Assembly (NCBI GenBank): GCA_009720755.1
Contig: WNKV01000005.1
Span: 62,001-126,000, forward strand
Source: Rhodoplanes serenus
GTDB taxonomy: Bacteria; Pseudomonadota; Alphaproteobacteria; Rhizobiales; Xanthobacteraceae
Reading direction: 5' to 3'
Length of the DNA: 64,000 nt
Position numbers and translations under genes: made by a program. Shown piece after piece: positions 17,794 through 26,274 of this stretch. Within the stretch, counting starts at the first letter, position 1, and every line of letters begins with the position of its first letter. Under the pieces are notes generated by a model, which did no database searches, had not been told where the DNA came from, and worked only from the letters and a program-made list of their open reading frames with translations.

Positions 17794-18354
17794 ATGATGA
17801 GTGTGGTGATGGAGGACGGCACGGCGGTCGACACGGCCGTGGCGCGTCGTCTGCGAGCGGTCGCGGCGTTGAGCGGCCGGATATTGGCGAGTCGCCTCGC
17901 CACCGTGGCGCTGCAAGGCTGGTGCCGCGAATGCGGCCTCGCCGACGGCCCGCCCTCGGTACGTCTCGCGGCGGGTGCTTCCCCCGAGCCGCTCGATGCC
18001 GACAGCCTGCGGGCGCTGGGCGGCGACGCCGCCGGCACGGCATTCCGCCGGGTCGAGATCCGCATCGGCGGGCTCGCCGTCGCCGACGCCCACAACTGGT
18101 ACTTTCCGGCCCGGCTGACGGCGGAGATGCGCGGGCGGCTGACCACTGACTGCCCGTTCGGCGAGGCCGTCGAGGCGTTGCAGCCGCGACGGCGCACCGT
18201 GCTGGTGCGGCGCGCCGGTCCCGAGGTGCTGGTCGACGCGCCGCCGGCCGCGCGGCCCGCCCATGTGCTGGAGCACCGCGCCGTCATGGAGCTCGCCGAC
18301 GGCACCCCCATCGCGCTGGTGCACGAGCGCTTCCGCGCCGTGCTGGTGTGGTGA
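17794..18354 (+). CDS. UbiC-like (chorismate lyase fold) protein
   Basis: A 186-residue cytoplasmic protein resembling chorismate pyruvate-lyase and its relatives. The pattern FRRVEIRIGG...AHNWYFPARLTAEM..L...CPFGEAVEAL...VLEHRAVMELADGTPIALVHERF matches the order of the UbiC fold, with the ligand Arg in the RRVEIRI strand and a Glu in HERF. True UbiC makes 4-hydroxybenzoate for ubiquinone. Whether this copy is catalytic is unclear, since identity to classical UbiC looks low. ATG codons at 17797 and 17809 are alternative starts. It lies 31 bp after the DUF502 gene and is convergent with recG. Confidence 0.5.
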   Translation: MMSVVMEDGTAVDTAVARRLRAVAALSGRILASRLATVALQGWCRECGLADGPPSVRLAAGASPEPLDADSLRALGGDAAGTAFRRVEIRIGGLAVADAHNWYFPARLTAEMRGRLTTDCPFGEAVEALQPRRRTVLVRRAGPEVLVDAPPAARPAHVLEHRAVMELADGTPIALVHERFRAVLVW

Positions 18355-18390
18355 GGCGGAGCGCCGCTGGCCAGGCGTCACCGAGCTTCA

Positions 18391-18416
18391 CCTCTCCCCG
18401 CTTCGCGGGGCGAGGG
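18391..18416. terminator. Hairpin between convergent genes
   Basis: CCCCGC (18396-18401) pairs with GCGGGG (18405-18410), and the outer CCTC and GAGG also pair. It lies between the UbiC-like gene and recG, whose 3' ends face each other. The motif resembles the left arm of the CTCTCCCCGC repeats at 25252 and 25376. There is no T tract, so termination is only plausible. Confidence 0.45.
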
Positions 18417-18448
18417 AGCGCCGGCGTCCGGACCCTGAGAATAGGCGT

Positions 18449-20551
18449 TCACCCGGCCCGCAGGAGCCGCATCGCCTCGTCGCGGCCGAACAGGTAGAGC
18501 AGCACCCGCAAGGCGGCGCCGCGCTCCGAGGTCAGCTCGGGATCGCGGGCGAGAATCAGCCGGGCGTCGTCGCGCGCGGCCTCCAGCAGCCTCGCGTGGG
18601 TCTCGATGCGGGCGACGCGGAAGCCCGGCAGCCCGCTCTGGCGGGTGCCGAGCACATCGCCTTCGCCGCGCAGCCGCAGGTCCTCCTCGGCGATGCGAAA
18701 ACCGTCCTCGGTGTCCCGCATGGTGGCGAGCCGCGCCTTGGCGGTCTCGCCGAGCGGAGCCTTGTAGAGCAGGAGACAGGTCGACTTCTCGGCGCCGCGG
18801 CCGATGCGGCCGCGGAGCTGGTGGAGCTGGGCGAGCCCGAACCGCTCGGCATGCTCGATCACCATGACGCTCGCCCGCGGCACGTCGACGCCGACCTCGA
18901 TCACCGTGGTGGCGACCAGCAGCATGGTCTCGCCGGCTGCGAAGCGCGCCATGGCGGCGTCCTTCTCGGCGCCGCGCATCTTGCCGTGGACGAGGCCGAC
19001 GCGATCGGTCCCGAACACCCCCGACAGATCGCGAAAACGGTCCTGCGCGGCGGCGAGATCGACGGTCTCGGATTCCTCGACCAGCGGGCACACCCAGTAG
19101 ACTTGCCGGCCCTCCGCCATGGCGCGGCCGACCGCCGCGACGACGTCGTCGATACGGTCGAGCGCCACCGTGCGGGTGTCGATCGGCTGCCGCCCCGCCG
19201 GCTTCTCGCGCAGCTCGGACACGTCCATGTCGCCGAAATAGGTCAGCACGAGTGTTCGGGGGATCGGCGTCGCGGTCATCACCAGCACGTCGACGGCGTG
19301 GCCCTTGCGGGCGAGCGCCAGGCGCTGGTGGACGCCGAAGCGGTGCTGCTCGTCGACCACCGCCAACGCGAGATCGCGGAACGTCACGTCCTCCTGGAAG
19401 ATCGCATGGGTGCCGACGAGGACATCGATCTCGCCCGCCGCCAGCTTCTCCAACGTGATGGTGCGCTCGCGGCCGCGCTCGCGGCCGGTGAGGATGGCGA
19501 CCCTCAGGCCCGCGGCCTCGGCCAACGGCGCGATGGTCTTCAGGTGCTGGCGCGCCAGGATCTCGGTCGGCGCCATCAGGGCCGCCTGGCTGCCGGCCTC
19601 GACGGCGGCCGCGCAGGCGAACAGCGCCACCACGGTCTTGCCGGAGCCGACGTCGCCTTGGAGCAGCCGCAGCATCCGCTCGGGCTTCTCGAGATCGGCC
19701 GCGATGTCGGCGACCGCCTTGGCCTGCGAGGCGGTGAGCCTCCAGGGCAGGGCGGCGGCGAGCTTGTCGCGCAGGTGCCCGTCGCCGACGGTGGCGCGGC
19801 CGGCCGCCTTCTTCATCCGGGCCCGCACCATCATCAGGGCGAGCTGGCCGGCCAGGAACTCGTCGTAGGCGAGGCGCGACCACGCCGGGCTCTCGGGCGA
19901 GAGGTCGGCCGGCACCGCCGGCCGGTGGACGCTGCGCAGCGCCTCCGCGAAGCCCGGGAAGCGCGACTGCGCCCGGAAAGCCGGGTCCTGCCATTCGGGC
20001 AGGGCCGGCAGCCGGGCGACGGCGGCCTCGACGGCGCGCCGCACCCCGTAGGCCGACAGGCCCTCGGTGAGCGGGTAGACCGGCTCGACCGCCGGCATCT
20101 TGGCGAGATCGGCCTCCGCCACCACCCGGTCCGGATGCACCATCTGGAGCATGCCGTCGTAGAGCGCGACGGTGCCCGAAACCCACCGCCGCTCGCCGAC
20201 CGGCACCAGCTTCTCCAGCACCTCCGGCCGCGCCTTGAACCAGGTGAGGGCGATGTCGCCGGTCTCGTCGCTGGCATAGACCACATACGGGGCGCGCGAG
20301 CGCCCGGGCGGCGGGGCGCGATGCCGGTCGATGGTGACCACGACGGTGGCCACCCGGCCGGGCACGACGTCGGCGAGCTTCGGCCGCTCGCGCCGGTCGA
20401 TCACTCCCGACGGCAGGTGGAACAGGAGATCCAGCACCCGCGGGACGTCGTCGCGGCCGAGCAGCCGGCGAAACAGCCGCTCGGTCTTGGCGGCGATGCC
20501 GGGCAGGGCGGTGACCGGGGCGAACAGCGGGTTGAGCAGATCGGGACGCAC
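18449..20551 (-). CDS. recG: RecG, ATP-dependent DNA helicase
   Basis: A 700-residue superfamily 2 helicase that remodels stalled replication forks and branch-migrates Holliday junctions. The N-terminal wedge domain is followed by Walker A GDVGSGKT (299-306), PTEILARQH, a DEQH box where many RecG have DEEH, TATPIPRTL, and late motifs such as GRIGRG, then the RecG C-terminal region ending in FGRDEAMRLLRAG. I choose the GTG at 20551-20549 because it gives the usual family start and length, with AAAAGG 8-10 bp upstream. A frame open to 21046 would add 165 unrelated residues across the divergent sdhE gene. The divergent recG / sdhE-mfd order is common in alphaproteobacteria. Confidence 0.96.
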   Translation of the reverse strand: MRPDLLNPLFAPVTALPGIAAKTERLFRRLLGRDDVPRVLDLLFHLPSGVIDRRERPKLADVVPGRVATVVVTIDRHRAPPPGRSRAPYVVYASDETGDIALTWFKARPEVLEKLVPVGERRWVSGTVALYDGMLQMVHPDRVVAEADLAKMPAVEPVYPLTEGLSAYGVRRAVEAAVARLPALPEWQDPAFRAQSRFPGFAEALRSVHRPAVPADLSPESPAWSRLAYDEFLAGQLALMMVRARMKKAAGRATVGDGHLRDKLAAALPWRLTASQAKAVADIAADLEKPERMLRLLQGDVGSGKTVVALFACAAAVEAGSQAALMAPTEILARQHLKTIAPLAEAAGLRVAILTGRERGRERTITLEKLAAGEIDVLVGTHAIFQEDVTFRDLALAVVDEQHRFGVHQRLALARKGHAVDVLVMTATPIPRTLVLTYFGDMDVSELREKPAGRQPIDTRTVALDRIDDVVAAVGRAMAEGRQVYWVCPLVEESETVDLAAAQDRFRDLSGVFGTDRVGLVHGKMRGAEKDAAMARFAAGETMLLVATTVIEVGVDVPRASVMVIEHAERFGLAQLHQLRGRIGRGAEKSTCLLLYKAPLGETAKARLATMRDTEDGFRIAEEDLRLRGEGDVLGTRQSGLPGFRVARIETHARLLEAARDDARLILARDPELTSERGAALRVLLYLFGRDEAMRLLRAG

Positions 20552-20773
20552 GGTGTCGGCCTTTTGGGGCTCTCGGGCGGCAGGGACGGCGGGTGGCGCT
20601 TCCGCAATCCCGACTCGTATACCCGGACCGCGCCGGCGGTTCACCCGCCCCGCCGAACCGATGGGCGACCCTTTGCCGGACCGGCCCTCAGCCGCTATAT
20701 CGAACCCGCGCCCGGCCCCGTCCGGGCTTTCGGCGTTGACGTAAGAGGCGCGCGAGCGCCGGAGAGAGGGCCC

Positions 20774-21064
20774 ATGACCGGATGCACACGATCGAGCGCG
20801 GGCCTGTCGGAGCGGCGGCGGCGACTCCTGTTCCGGGCTTGGCGGCGCGGCACCCGCGAGCTCGACCTGCTCACCGGCCGGTTCGCCGACGCCGTGATCG
20901 GCGACCTCACCGACGCCGAGGTGGAGGAGTTCGAGGGCTGGTGCGCGGCGCCTGACCTCGATCTCTACGCCTGGATCAACGGCTCCAAGCCGGTCCCGCC
21001 CGACTACGACACCCCGCTGTTCCGCCGCCTCAAGGCGTTCAACCACGCGGCCTCGGCGGAGTGA
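20774..21064 (+). CDS. sdhE: SdhE, FAD assembly factor for succinate dehydrogenase
   Basis: A 96-residue helical protein of the SdhE/SDHAF2 (DUF339) family, which promotes covalent flavinylation of the succinate dehydrogenase flavoprotein. The defining RGxxE motif is present as RGTRE (about 26-30) in LLFRAWRRGTRELDLL, followed by the family pattern LTDAEVEEFEGWCAAPDLDLYAWING. GGAGAGAGGG precedes the ATG. The gene is divergent from recG and 139 bp upstream of mfd. The Cys before the acidic helix end is also seen in some family members. Confidence 0.93.
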   Translation: MTGCTRSSAGLSERRRRLLFRAWRRGTRELDLLTGRFADAVIGDLTDAEVEEFEGWCAAPDLDLYAWINGSKPVPPDYDTPLFRRLKAFNHAASAE

Positions 21065-21074
21065 TCACCGCGAA

Positions 21075-21178
21075 AGCCGTCATGGCCGGGCTCGTCCCGG
21101 CTATCCACGTCTTTGCGGGTCGAGCGACCCGATAGCCGAGATCTCGGCGCGGCGGGGACGAGCCCGGCCACGACGGCT
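21075..21178. repeat. Inverted-repeat element (GTCATGGCCGGGCTCGTCCC type)
   Basis: Two 24-bp arms (21075-21098 and 21155-21178) are inverted with one mismatch, around a 56-bp centre. The arm contains GGCCGGGCTCGTCCC. Elements of this type, containing CGTCATGGCCGGG, recur in genomes of Bradyrhizobium and relatives; that is from memory. It occupies most of the space between sdhE and mfd and could form a long hairpin in the transcript. Confidence 0.75.
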
Positions 21179-21202
21179 CGAACTTTGGACGACTGGTACG
21201 TG

Positions 21203-24200
21203 ATGGCTCCGAAGCTTCCCCAAAAGTCCCCTGCCGAGCGCGTCGCGCTCGGTCGCGCCCTGACGCTGTCGAGCGTCGCCGACGGGGCCGAGGGCCTCGT
21301 CCTGGGCGATCTCGCCCGCGCCATCGCGGCCCGGCCGAACCCGCCCGCTGTCAGCCTGATGGTGATCTGCCGCGACGGACCCCGCATGGCGCAGCTCGCC
21401 CGCACGCTGGCCTTCTTCGCGCCCGATCTCGCCCGGATGGAGTTCCCGGCCTGGGACTGCCAGCCCTACGACCGCGTCTCGCCGCATCCGGCCATCGTGG
21501 CCGAGCGGATGATCACGCTGGCGCGGCTCGCCCGACTCAAGGGCGACGCGCGGCCGACCGTGCTGCTGACCACCGTCAACGCCATCGTCCAGCGGGTGCC
21601 GGCCCGCCGGCTCGTCGGCGGGCAGGCGCTCTCGGCGGCGCCCGGCAACCGCCTCGCCATGGACAGCATCACGAGCTGGCTCGAGCTCAACGGCTATCTG
21701 CGCACCGCGACGGTGCGCGAGCCCGGCGAGTATGCGGTGCGCGGCGGCATCATCGACCTGTTCCCGCCCGGCCTGCACGATCCAGTGCGGCTCGACTTCT
21801 TCGGCGACACGCTCGAATCGATCCGCACCTTCGATCCCGACAGCCAGCGCACCCAGGACACGCTGCGCGCCCTCGATCTCGTCCCGGTCGCCGAGTTCCA
21901 GCTGATCACCGAGACGATCCGAAAATTCCGCCAGGGCTATCTCGCCGCCTTCGGCACCGCCGGCCCGGACGATCAGCTCTACACCGCGGTGAGCGAGGGC
22001 CGGCGCTATCCCGGTATGGAGCACTGGCTGCCGCTGTTCCACGACCGCCTCGACACGCTGTTCGACTACGTGCCGGGCACGCCGGTGGCGCTGGAGCCCC
22101 TGGCCGAGGAGGCCGCGCACGAGCGTCTCGCCCAGATCGCCGACTATCACGACGCCCGCAAGCAGGCACTGACGCTCGACGGCGCCGGCCCGCCCTACAA
22201 GCCGCTGCCGCCCGACCGGCTCTATGTCACCGAGGCGGAATGGCGCGAGACGCTCGCCGACGCCGCGCTCGTCCGCCTCACGCCGTTCGCGAGCCCGGAG
22301 GCCGGCGCCGCTGCGGCCGGCACCGTGGTCGATGTCGGCACCCGCGCTGGCCACAGCTTCGCGGCCGAGCGGGCCCAGCAGGACGGCAACGTGTTCGAGG
22401 CGGTGAAGCGCCATGTCGAGACGTTGCAGGGGGACGGCAAGCGGGTGGTGATCGCGCTGTGGAGCGAGGGCGCCCGCGACCGCATGAGCAACGTGCTCAC
22501 CGACCACAAGCTCGTCAATCTGCGCAATGTCGCGAGCTGGCCGGAGGCGGCGGCGCGCCCGGCCGTCGAGGTGTCGCTGGCGGTGCTCGGCATCGAGTCG
22601 GGCTTCGAGACCGACGATCTCGCCGTCATCGGCGAGCAGGACATCCTGGGTGACCGGCTGGTGCGCCAGCGCCGCGTCTCCAAGAAGGCCGAGAACTTCA
22701 TCGCCGAGGTGACGAGCCTGTCGGCGGGCGACCTCGTCGTCCATGTCGACCACGGCATCGGGCGGTTCGTCGGCCTCAAGACCATCGAGGCGGCGGGCGC
22801 GCCGCACGACTGCCTGGAGCTGCACTACGCCGGCGACGACAAGCTCTATCTGCCGGTCGAGAACATCGAGCTTCTGTCGCGCTACGGCTCGGAGGACACC
22901 GCGGTCGAGCTGGACCGCCTCGGCGGCGCCGGCTGGCAGACCCGCAAGGCGCGGATGAAGCAGCGCATCCGCGAGATCGCCGGCGAGCTGATCAGGATCG
23001 CGGCGGAGCGGCAGTTGCGCGAGGCGCCGCGGCTGGCGATCGGGCAGGGCCTCTACGACGAGTTCTGTGCCGGCTTCCCGTACGACGAGACCGAGGACCA
23101 GAACAACGCCATCAACGCGGTGCTGGACGATCTCGCGGCGGGGCGGCCGATGGACCGCCTCGTCTGCGGCGATGTCGGCTTCGGCAAGACCGAGGTGGCG
23201 CTGCGCGCCGCCCTCGCCACCGTGATGAACGGCAAGCAGGTCGCCGTGGTGGTGCCGACGACGTTGCTCGCCCGCCAGCACTTCCGCACCTTCGCGCAGC
23301 GGTTCCGCGGCTTCCCCGTCAATGTGGCGCAGGCGTCGCGGCTCGCCACCTCGAAGGAGCTGTCGGCGACCAAGAAGGGCCTCGCCGAGGGCCAGGTCGA
23401 CATCGTGGTCGGCACCCACGCGCTGCTCGGCAAGACCATCAAGTTCAAGGATCTCGGCCTCGTCATCGTCGACGAGGAGCAGCATTTCGGCGTCGCCCAC
23501 AAGGAGAAGCTGAAGAAGCTGCGGGCCGAGGTCCACGTCCTCACACTGACCGCGACGCCGATCCCGCGCACCCTCCAGCTCGCCCTCACGGGCGTGCGCG
23601 AACTGTCGATCATCGCGACCCCGCCGGTCGACCGCCTCGCGGTGCGCACCTTCGTGACGCCGTTCGATCCGCTGATCGTGCGCGAGGCGCTGCTGCGCGA
23701 GCGCTATCGCGGCGGCCAGGCGTTCTATGTCTGCCCGCGCATCGAGGATCTGGCCGAGGCCAAGGAGTTCCTGGAGAAGAACGTGCCGGAGGCCCGCGTC
23801 GTCACCGCGCACGGGCAGATGGCGCCGGCGGTGCTGGAGGATGTGATGTCCGCCTTTTACGACGGCAAGTACGACGTGCTGCTGTCGACCACCATCGTCG
23901 AGTCCGGCCTCGACATTCCGACCGCCAACACGCTGATCGTCCATCGCGCCGACATGTTCGGCCTCGCCCAGCTCTATCAGCTCCGCGGCCGGGTCGGCCG
24001 CTCCAAGACGCGCGCCTATGCGCTGTTCACGATCCCGGCCGGCCGCAAGATCACGCCGACCGCCGAGCGCCGCCTGAAGGTGCTGCAATCGCTCGACACG
24101 CTCGGCGCCGGCTTTCAGCTCGCCTCGCACGATCTCGATATCCGCGGCGCCGGCAACCTGCTCGGCGACGAGCAGTCCGGCCACATCAAGGAGGTCGGCT

Positions 24201-24736
24201 TCGAGCTCTACCAGCAGATGCTGGAGGAGGCGGTGGAGAGCCTCAAGTCCGGCGATGTGGGCCCGGTCGAGGATCGCTGGTCGCCGCAGATCACCATCGG
24301 CATGCCGGTGCTGATCCCGGAGGACTACGTGCCGGATCTGTCGGTGCGGCTCGCGCTCTATCGGCGGCTCGCCGATCTCGACGACGAGCGCGAGATCGAC
24401 AGCTTCGCGGCCGAGCTGGTCGACCGCTTCGGCGCCATGCCGGTCGAGGTCGACTATCTTTTGAAGACCGTGGTGCTGAAGGCGCTGTGCCGGCGCGCCA
24501 ACGTGGCCAAGATCGACGCCGGCCCGAAGGGTGCGGTGATCTCGTTCCGCGACGACTCGTTCGCCGATCCCGCCGGCCTCGTCCACTACATCCGCAAGCA
24601 GGGCGTGATGGCGAAGGTGCGGCCCGACATGAAGGTGGTGTTCTTCGACGACTGGGAGGAGCCGATCGACCGCCTGAAAGGGGCGACCGCGATCCTGCGC
24701 GACCTCGCCGCCATCGCCACCAAGAAGGCGGCGTGA
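21203..24736 (+). CDS. mfd: Mfd, transcription-repair coupling factor
   Basis: A 1177-residue SF2 translocase that removes RNA polymerase stalled at lesions and recruits UvrA. The N-terminal UvrB-homology region contains FPAWDCQPYDRVSPHP; the RNA-polymerase-interacting domain around residue 513 has VHVDHGIGRFVGL; the motor domain has Walker A GDVGFGKTEVAL (about 655), DEEQHFG (about 756) and TATPIPRTL; and the C-terminal TRCF domain is intact. The ATG at 21203 is chosen because the frame upstream runs into the inverted-repeat element; an ATG at 21113 is an alternative. It is slightly longer than E. coli Mfd (1148). ybaK follows 32 bp downstream. Confidence 0.96.
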   Translation: MAPKLPQKSPAERVALGRALTLSSVADGAEGLVLGDLARAIAARPNPPAVSLMVICRDGPRMAQLARTLAFFAPDLARMEFPAWDCQPYDRVSPHPAIVAERMITLARLARLKGDARPTVLLTTVNAIVQRVPARRLVGGQALSAAPGNRLAMDSITSWLELNGYLRTATVREPGEYAVRGGIIDLFPPGLHDPVRLDFFGDTLESIRTFDPDSQRTQDTLRALDLVPVAEFQLITETIRKFRQGYLAAFGTAGPDDQLYTAVSEGRRYPGMEHWLPLFHDRLDTLFDYVPGTPVALEPLAEEAAHERLAQIADYHDARKQALTLDGAGPPYKPLPPDRLYVTEAEWRETLADAALVRLTPFASPEAGAAAAGTVVDVGTRAGHSFAAERAQQDGNVFEAVKRHVETLQGDGKRVVIALWSEGARDRMSNVLTDHKLVNLRNVASWPEAAARPAVEVSLAVLGIESGFETDDLAVIGEQDILGDRLVRQRRVSKKAENFIAEVTSLSAGDLVVHVDHGIGRFVGLKTIEAAGAPHDCLELHYAGDDKLYLPVENIELLSRYGSEDTAVELDRLGGAGWQTRKARMKQRIREIAGELIRIAAERQLREAPRLAIGQGLYDEFCAGFPYDETEDQNNAINAVLDDLAAGRPMDRLVCGDVGFGKTEVALRAALATVMNGKQVAVVVPTTLLARQHFRTFAQRFRGFPVNVAQASRLATSKELSATKKGLAEGQVDIVVGTHALLGKTIKFKDLGLVIVDEEQHFGVAHKEKLKKLRAEVHVLTLTATPIPRTLQLALTGVRELSIIATPPVDRLAVRTFVTPFDPLIVREALLRERYRGGQAFYVCPRIEDLAEAKEFLEKNVPEARVVTAHGQMAPAVLEDVMSAFYDGKYDVLLSTTIVESGLDIPTANTLIVHRADMFGLAQLYQLRGRVGRSKTRAYALFTIPAGRKITPTAERRLKVLQSLDTLGAGFQLASHDLDIRGAGNLLGDEQSGHIKEVGFELYQQMLEEAVESLKSGDVGPVEDRWSPQITIGMPVLIPEDYVPDLSVRLALYRRLADLDDEREIDSFAAELVDRFGAMPVEVDYLLKTVVLKALCRRANVAKIDAGPKGAVISFRDDSFADPAGLVHYIRKQGVMAKVRPDMKVVFFDDWEEPIDRLKGATAILRDLAAIATKKAA

Positions 24737-24768
24737 GCCGCCGCGCCATCCCCCACAGCGATCGTCCC

Positions 24769-25236
24769 ATGAGCCTCGACACCGTCCGTGCCTTCCTGGC
24801 CGAGAAGGCCCCCGACATCGACGTCCTCGTGCTGCCGACCTCGACCGCCACGGTGGAGCTCGCCGCGGCGGGCCACGGCGTCGCGCCAGGACAGATCGCC
24901 AAGACCTTGTCGCTGCGGGTCGGCGAGCGCGTCTTTCTCGTCGTCGCCCGCGGCGATGCACGGCTCGACAACAAGAAGGCCAAGGTGGTGTTCGGCGGCA
25001 AGGTCAGCATGCTGGGCGCCGACGAGGTGGTGGCGATCACCGGCCACCCGATCGGTGGCGTCTGCCCGTTCGGCCTGGCGACGCCGCTGCCGATCTACTG
25101 CGACGTCTCGCTGAAGGCGTTCGACGAGGTGCTGCCGGCGGCGGGCTCCACCCATGCGGCGATCCGCATCGCGCCGGTGCGGCTCGCGGCGATCACCGGC
25201 GCCGAATGGGTCGATGTCTGCAAGACGACGGAGTGA
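24769..25236 (+). CDS. YbaK/EbsC family aminoacyl-tRNA deacylase
   Basis: A 155-residue single-domain protein of the YbaK/ProXp superfamily, which hydrolyses mischarged aminoacyl-tRNA (Cys- or Ala-tRNAPro in studied members). Visible family elements are GVAPGQIAKTLSLRVG with the conserved Lys of the active-site pocket, RLDNKKAKVVFG, and the loop TGHPIGGVCPFGL. The sequence resembles the stand-alone YbaK-like deacylases more than the ProRS INS domain, but the substrate cannot be fixed. It follows mfd by 32 bp, so is probably cotranscribed. An inverted pair of dispersed repeats lies downstream. Confidence 0.85.
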   Translation: MSLDTVRAFLAEKAPDIDVLVLPTSTATVELAAAGHGVAPGQIAKTLSLRVGERVFLVVARGDARLDNKKAKVVFGGKVSMLGADEVVAITGHPIGGVCPFGLATPLPIYCDVSLKAFDEVLPAAGSTHAAIRIAPVRLAAITGAEWVDVCKTTE

Positions 25237-25251
25237 AGTCTGGCCACGACC

Positions 25252-25320
25252 AACCCTCTCCCCGCCTGCGGGGAGAGGGGGCCGCGCGAGTGCTCGCACG
25301 AGCGCGGCGGGTGAGGGGGG
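25252..25320 (+). repeat. CTCTCCCCGCCTGCGGGGAG dispersed repeat, copy 1
   Basis: This copy has a hairpin-forming head (CTCTCCCCGCC / GGGGAGAG) and a second palindromic part (GCGAGTGCTCGC) ending in CGGCGGGTGAGGGG. It is the inverted counterpart of copy 2 at 25376-25444. Together the two sit between the convergent ybaK and FrnE-like genes and may act as a bidirectional terminator. Confidence 0.75.
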
Positions 25321-25375
25321 GCGCGATATGTGCTCGGTCTCGGCGCCTGATCACGCCGTGCATCGCCGGAGAACT

Positions 25376-25444
25376 CGCCCCTCACCCGACACGCCTCGCC
25401 GGGCTCGGCGCGTCGACCTCTCCCCGCAGGCGGGAGAGGTGAGG
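25376..25444 (-). repeat. CTCTCCCCGCCTGCGGGGAG dispersed repeat, copy 2
   Basis: On the minus strand this reads CTCTCCCGCCTGCGGGGAG and ends GTCGGGTGAGGGGCG, clearly related to copy 1 but with a diverged middle. The two copies are 55 bp apart and inverted, so a single transcript could fold them together. Confidence 0.72.
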
Positions 25445-25473
25445 AAGACATGAGAGTGTTGCCGCGCCGTCGC

Positions 25474-26190
25474 TCAATACGGCCGCGCAGTCGGATCGGC
25501 GATTTCGCCGGTCGCCAGCTTGTCCCGGAACGCCACGTGGGCGCGGCTCAGCGCCTCGGCGAGATAGTCCGGCGATTGGGCGCCCGAGATCGCCAGCACG
25601 CCGCCGAGCACGAAGCACGGCACGCCCTGGACGCCGGCGCGCTGTGCCGCTTCCGCCTCCTCGGTCACGGCGGCCTCGTCCGCATCGGTGGCGAGCCGCG
25701 CCGCGACGGCGTCGCGATCGAGGCCGACGCTCGCGGCCGCCTCGGCCAGCACGTCGCGGCGCGTCAGATCGGCCCCCTCGGCGAAGTACAAGTCCATCAG
25801 CCGCTGCTTCATGCGGGCGGCCCCGTCCGGGCCGGCGGCGGCGTCCGCCCAGCGGATCAGCCGGTGGCAGTCGATGGTGTTGGGCTGGCGGGCGATCGCC
25901 TCTGCGTCGTAGCGCAGGCCCTCGTCGGCGGCCGCCGCGGCGATCCGCGGCACGTTCGCCATGTAGCGGTCGACCGAGCCGAACTTGGTGGTCAGATACT
26001 CGGTCCGTGAGATGCCGGCGCGCGGCACCCACGGATTGAGGAAATAGGCGCGCCAGCGCACCACCACCGGCAAATCGGGCGTCGTCGCCAGGGCGCGCTC
26101 CAGGCGGCGCTTGCCGATGTAGCACCAGGGACAGACGACGTCCGAGACGACGTCGACGGGCATCGCGGGCAGGGCGGTGGGGGCGGGCAT
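25474..26190 (-). CDS. DsbA-family FrnE-like thiol oxidoreductase
   Basis: A 238-residue cytoplasmic thioredoxin-fold protein with the CPWC active site (Cys20, Cys23) in SDVVCPWCYIGKRRLE, the FrnE/2-hydroxychromene-2-carboxylate-isomerase-like signature. A helical insert and the cis-Pro loop GVQGVPCFVLGG follow; the Cys after the cis-Pro is an extra thiol near the active site. No signal peptide is seen. FrnE proteins of Deinococcus and others are disulfide isomerases tied to oxidative stress. An ATG at 26163 is a possible later start. A truncated dispersed palindrome separates it from the upstream PleD-like gene. Confidence 0.85.
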   Translation of the reverse strand: MPAPTALPAMPVDVVSDVVCPWCYIGKRRLERALATTPDLPVVVRWRAYFLNPWVPRAGISRTEYLTTKFGSVDRYMANVPRIAAAAADEGLRYDAEAIARQPNTIDCHRLIRWADAAAGPDGAARMKQRLMDLYFAEGADLTRRDVLAEAAASVGLDRDAVAARLATDADEAAVTEEAEAAQRAGVQGVPCFVLGGVLAISGAQSPDYLAEALSRAHVAFRDKLATGEIADPTARPY

Positions 26191-26223
26191 GCGGGGGCTC
26201 CGGCGCGGAAGAACGCCCGGAGC

Positions 26224-26272
26224 CTAGAGCATTTTCCGGCGAAGTGGACTCGGCTCGCCGTCGACGGTGCGG
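26224..26272 (+). repeat. CTAGAGCATTTTCCGGCG dispersed palindrome, truncated copy
   Basis: It begins CTAGAGCATTTTCCGGCG and continues AAGTGGACT...GGCTCGCCGTCGA as in the other copies, but the GAAAATGCGATCA right end is lost. It lies just 3' of the PleD-like gene's stop. Confidence 0.75.
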
Positions 26273-26274
26273 GG

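Noticed and set aside
20552-21046. 165-codon N-terminal extension of RecG
   Set aside because: It would cover the divergent sdhE gene on the other strand; the GTG at 20551 gives a standard RecG with a ribosome-binding site.
21101-24961. Long open frame antisense to mfd (over 1200 codons, minus strand)
   Set aside because: It is the complement of a strongly coding, motif-rich gene; its composition (Arg/His/Asp rich) is that expected of a GC3-biased shadow and it has no domain or ribosome-binding site.
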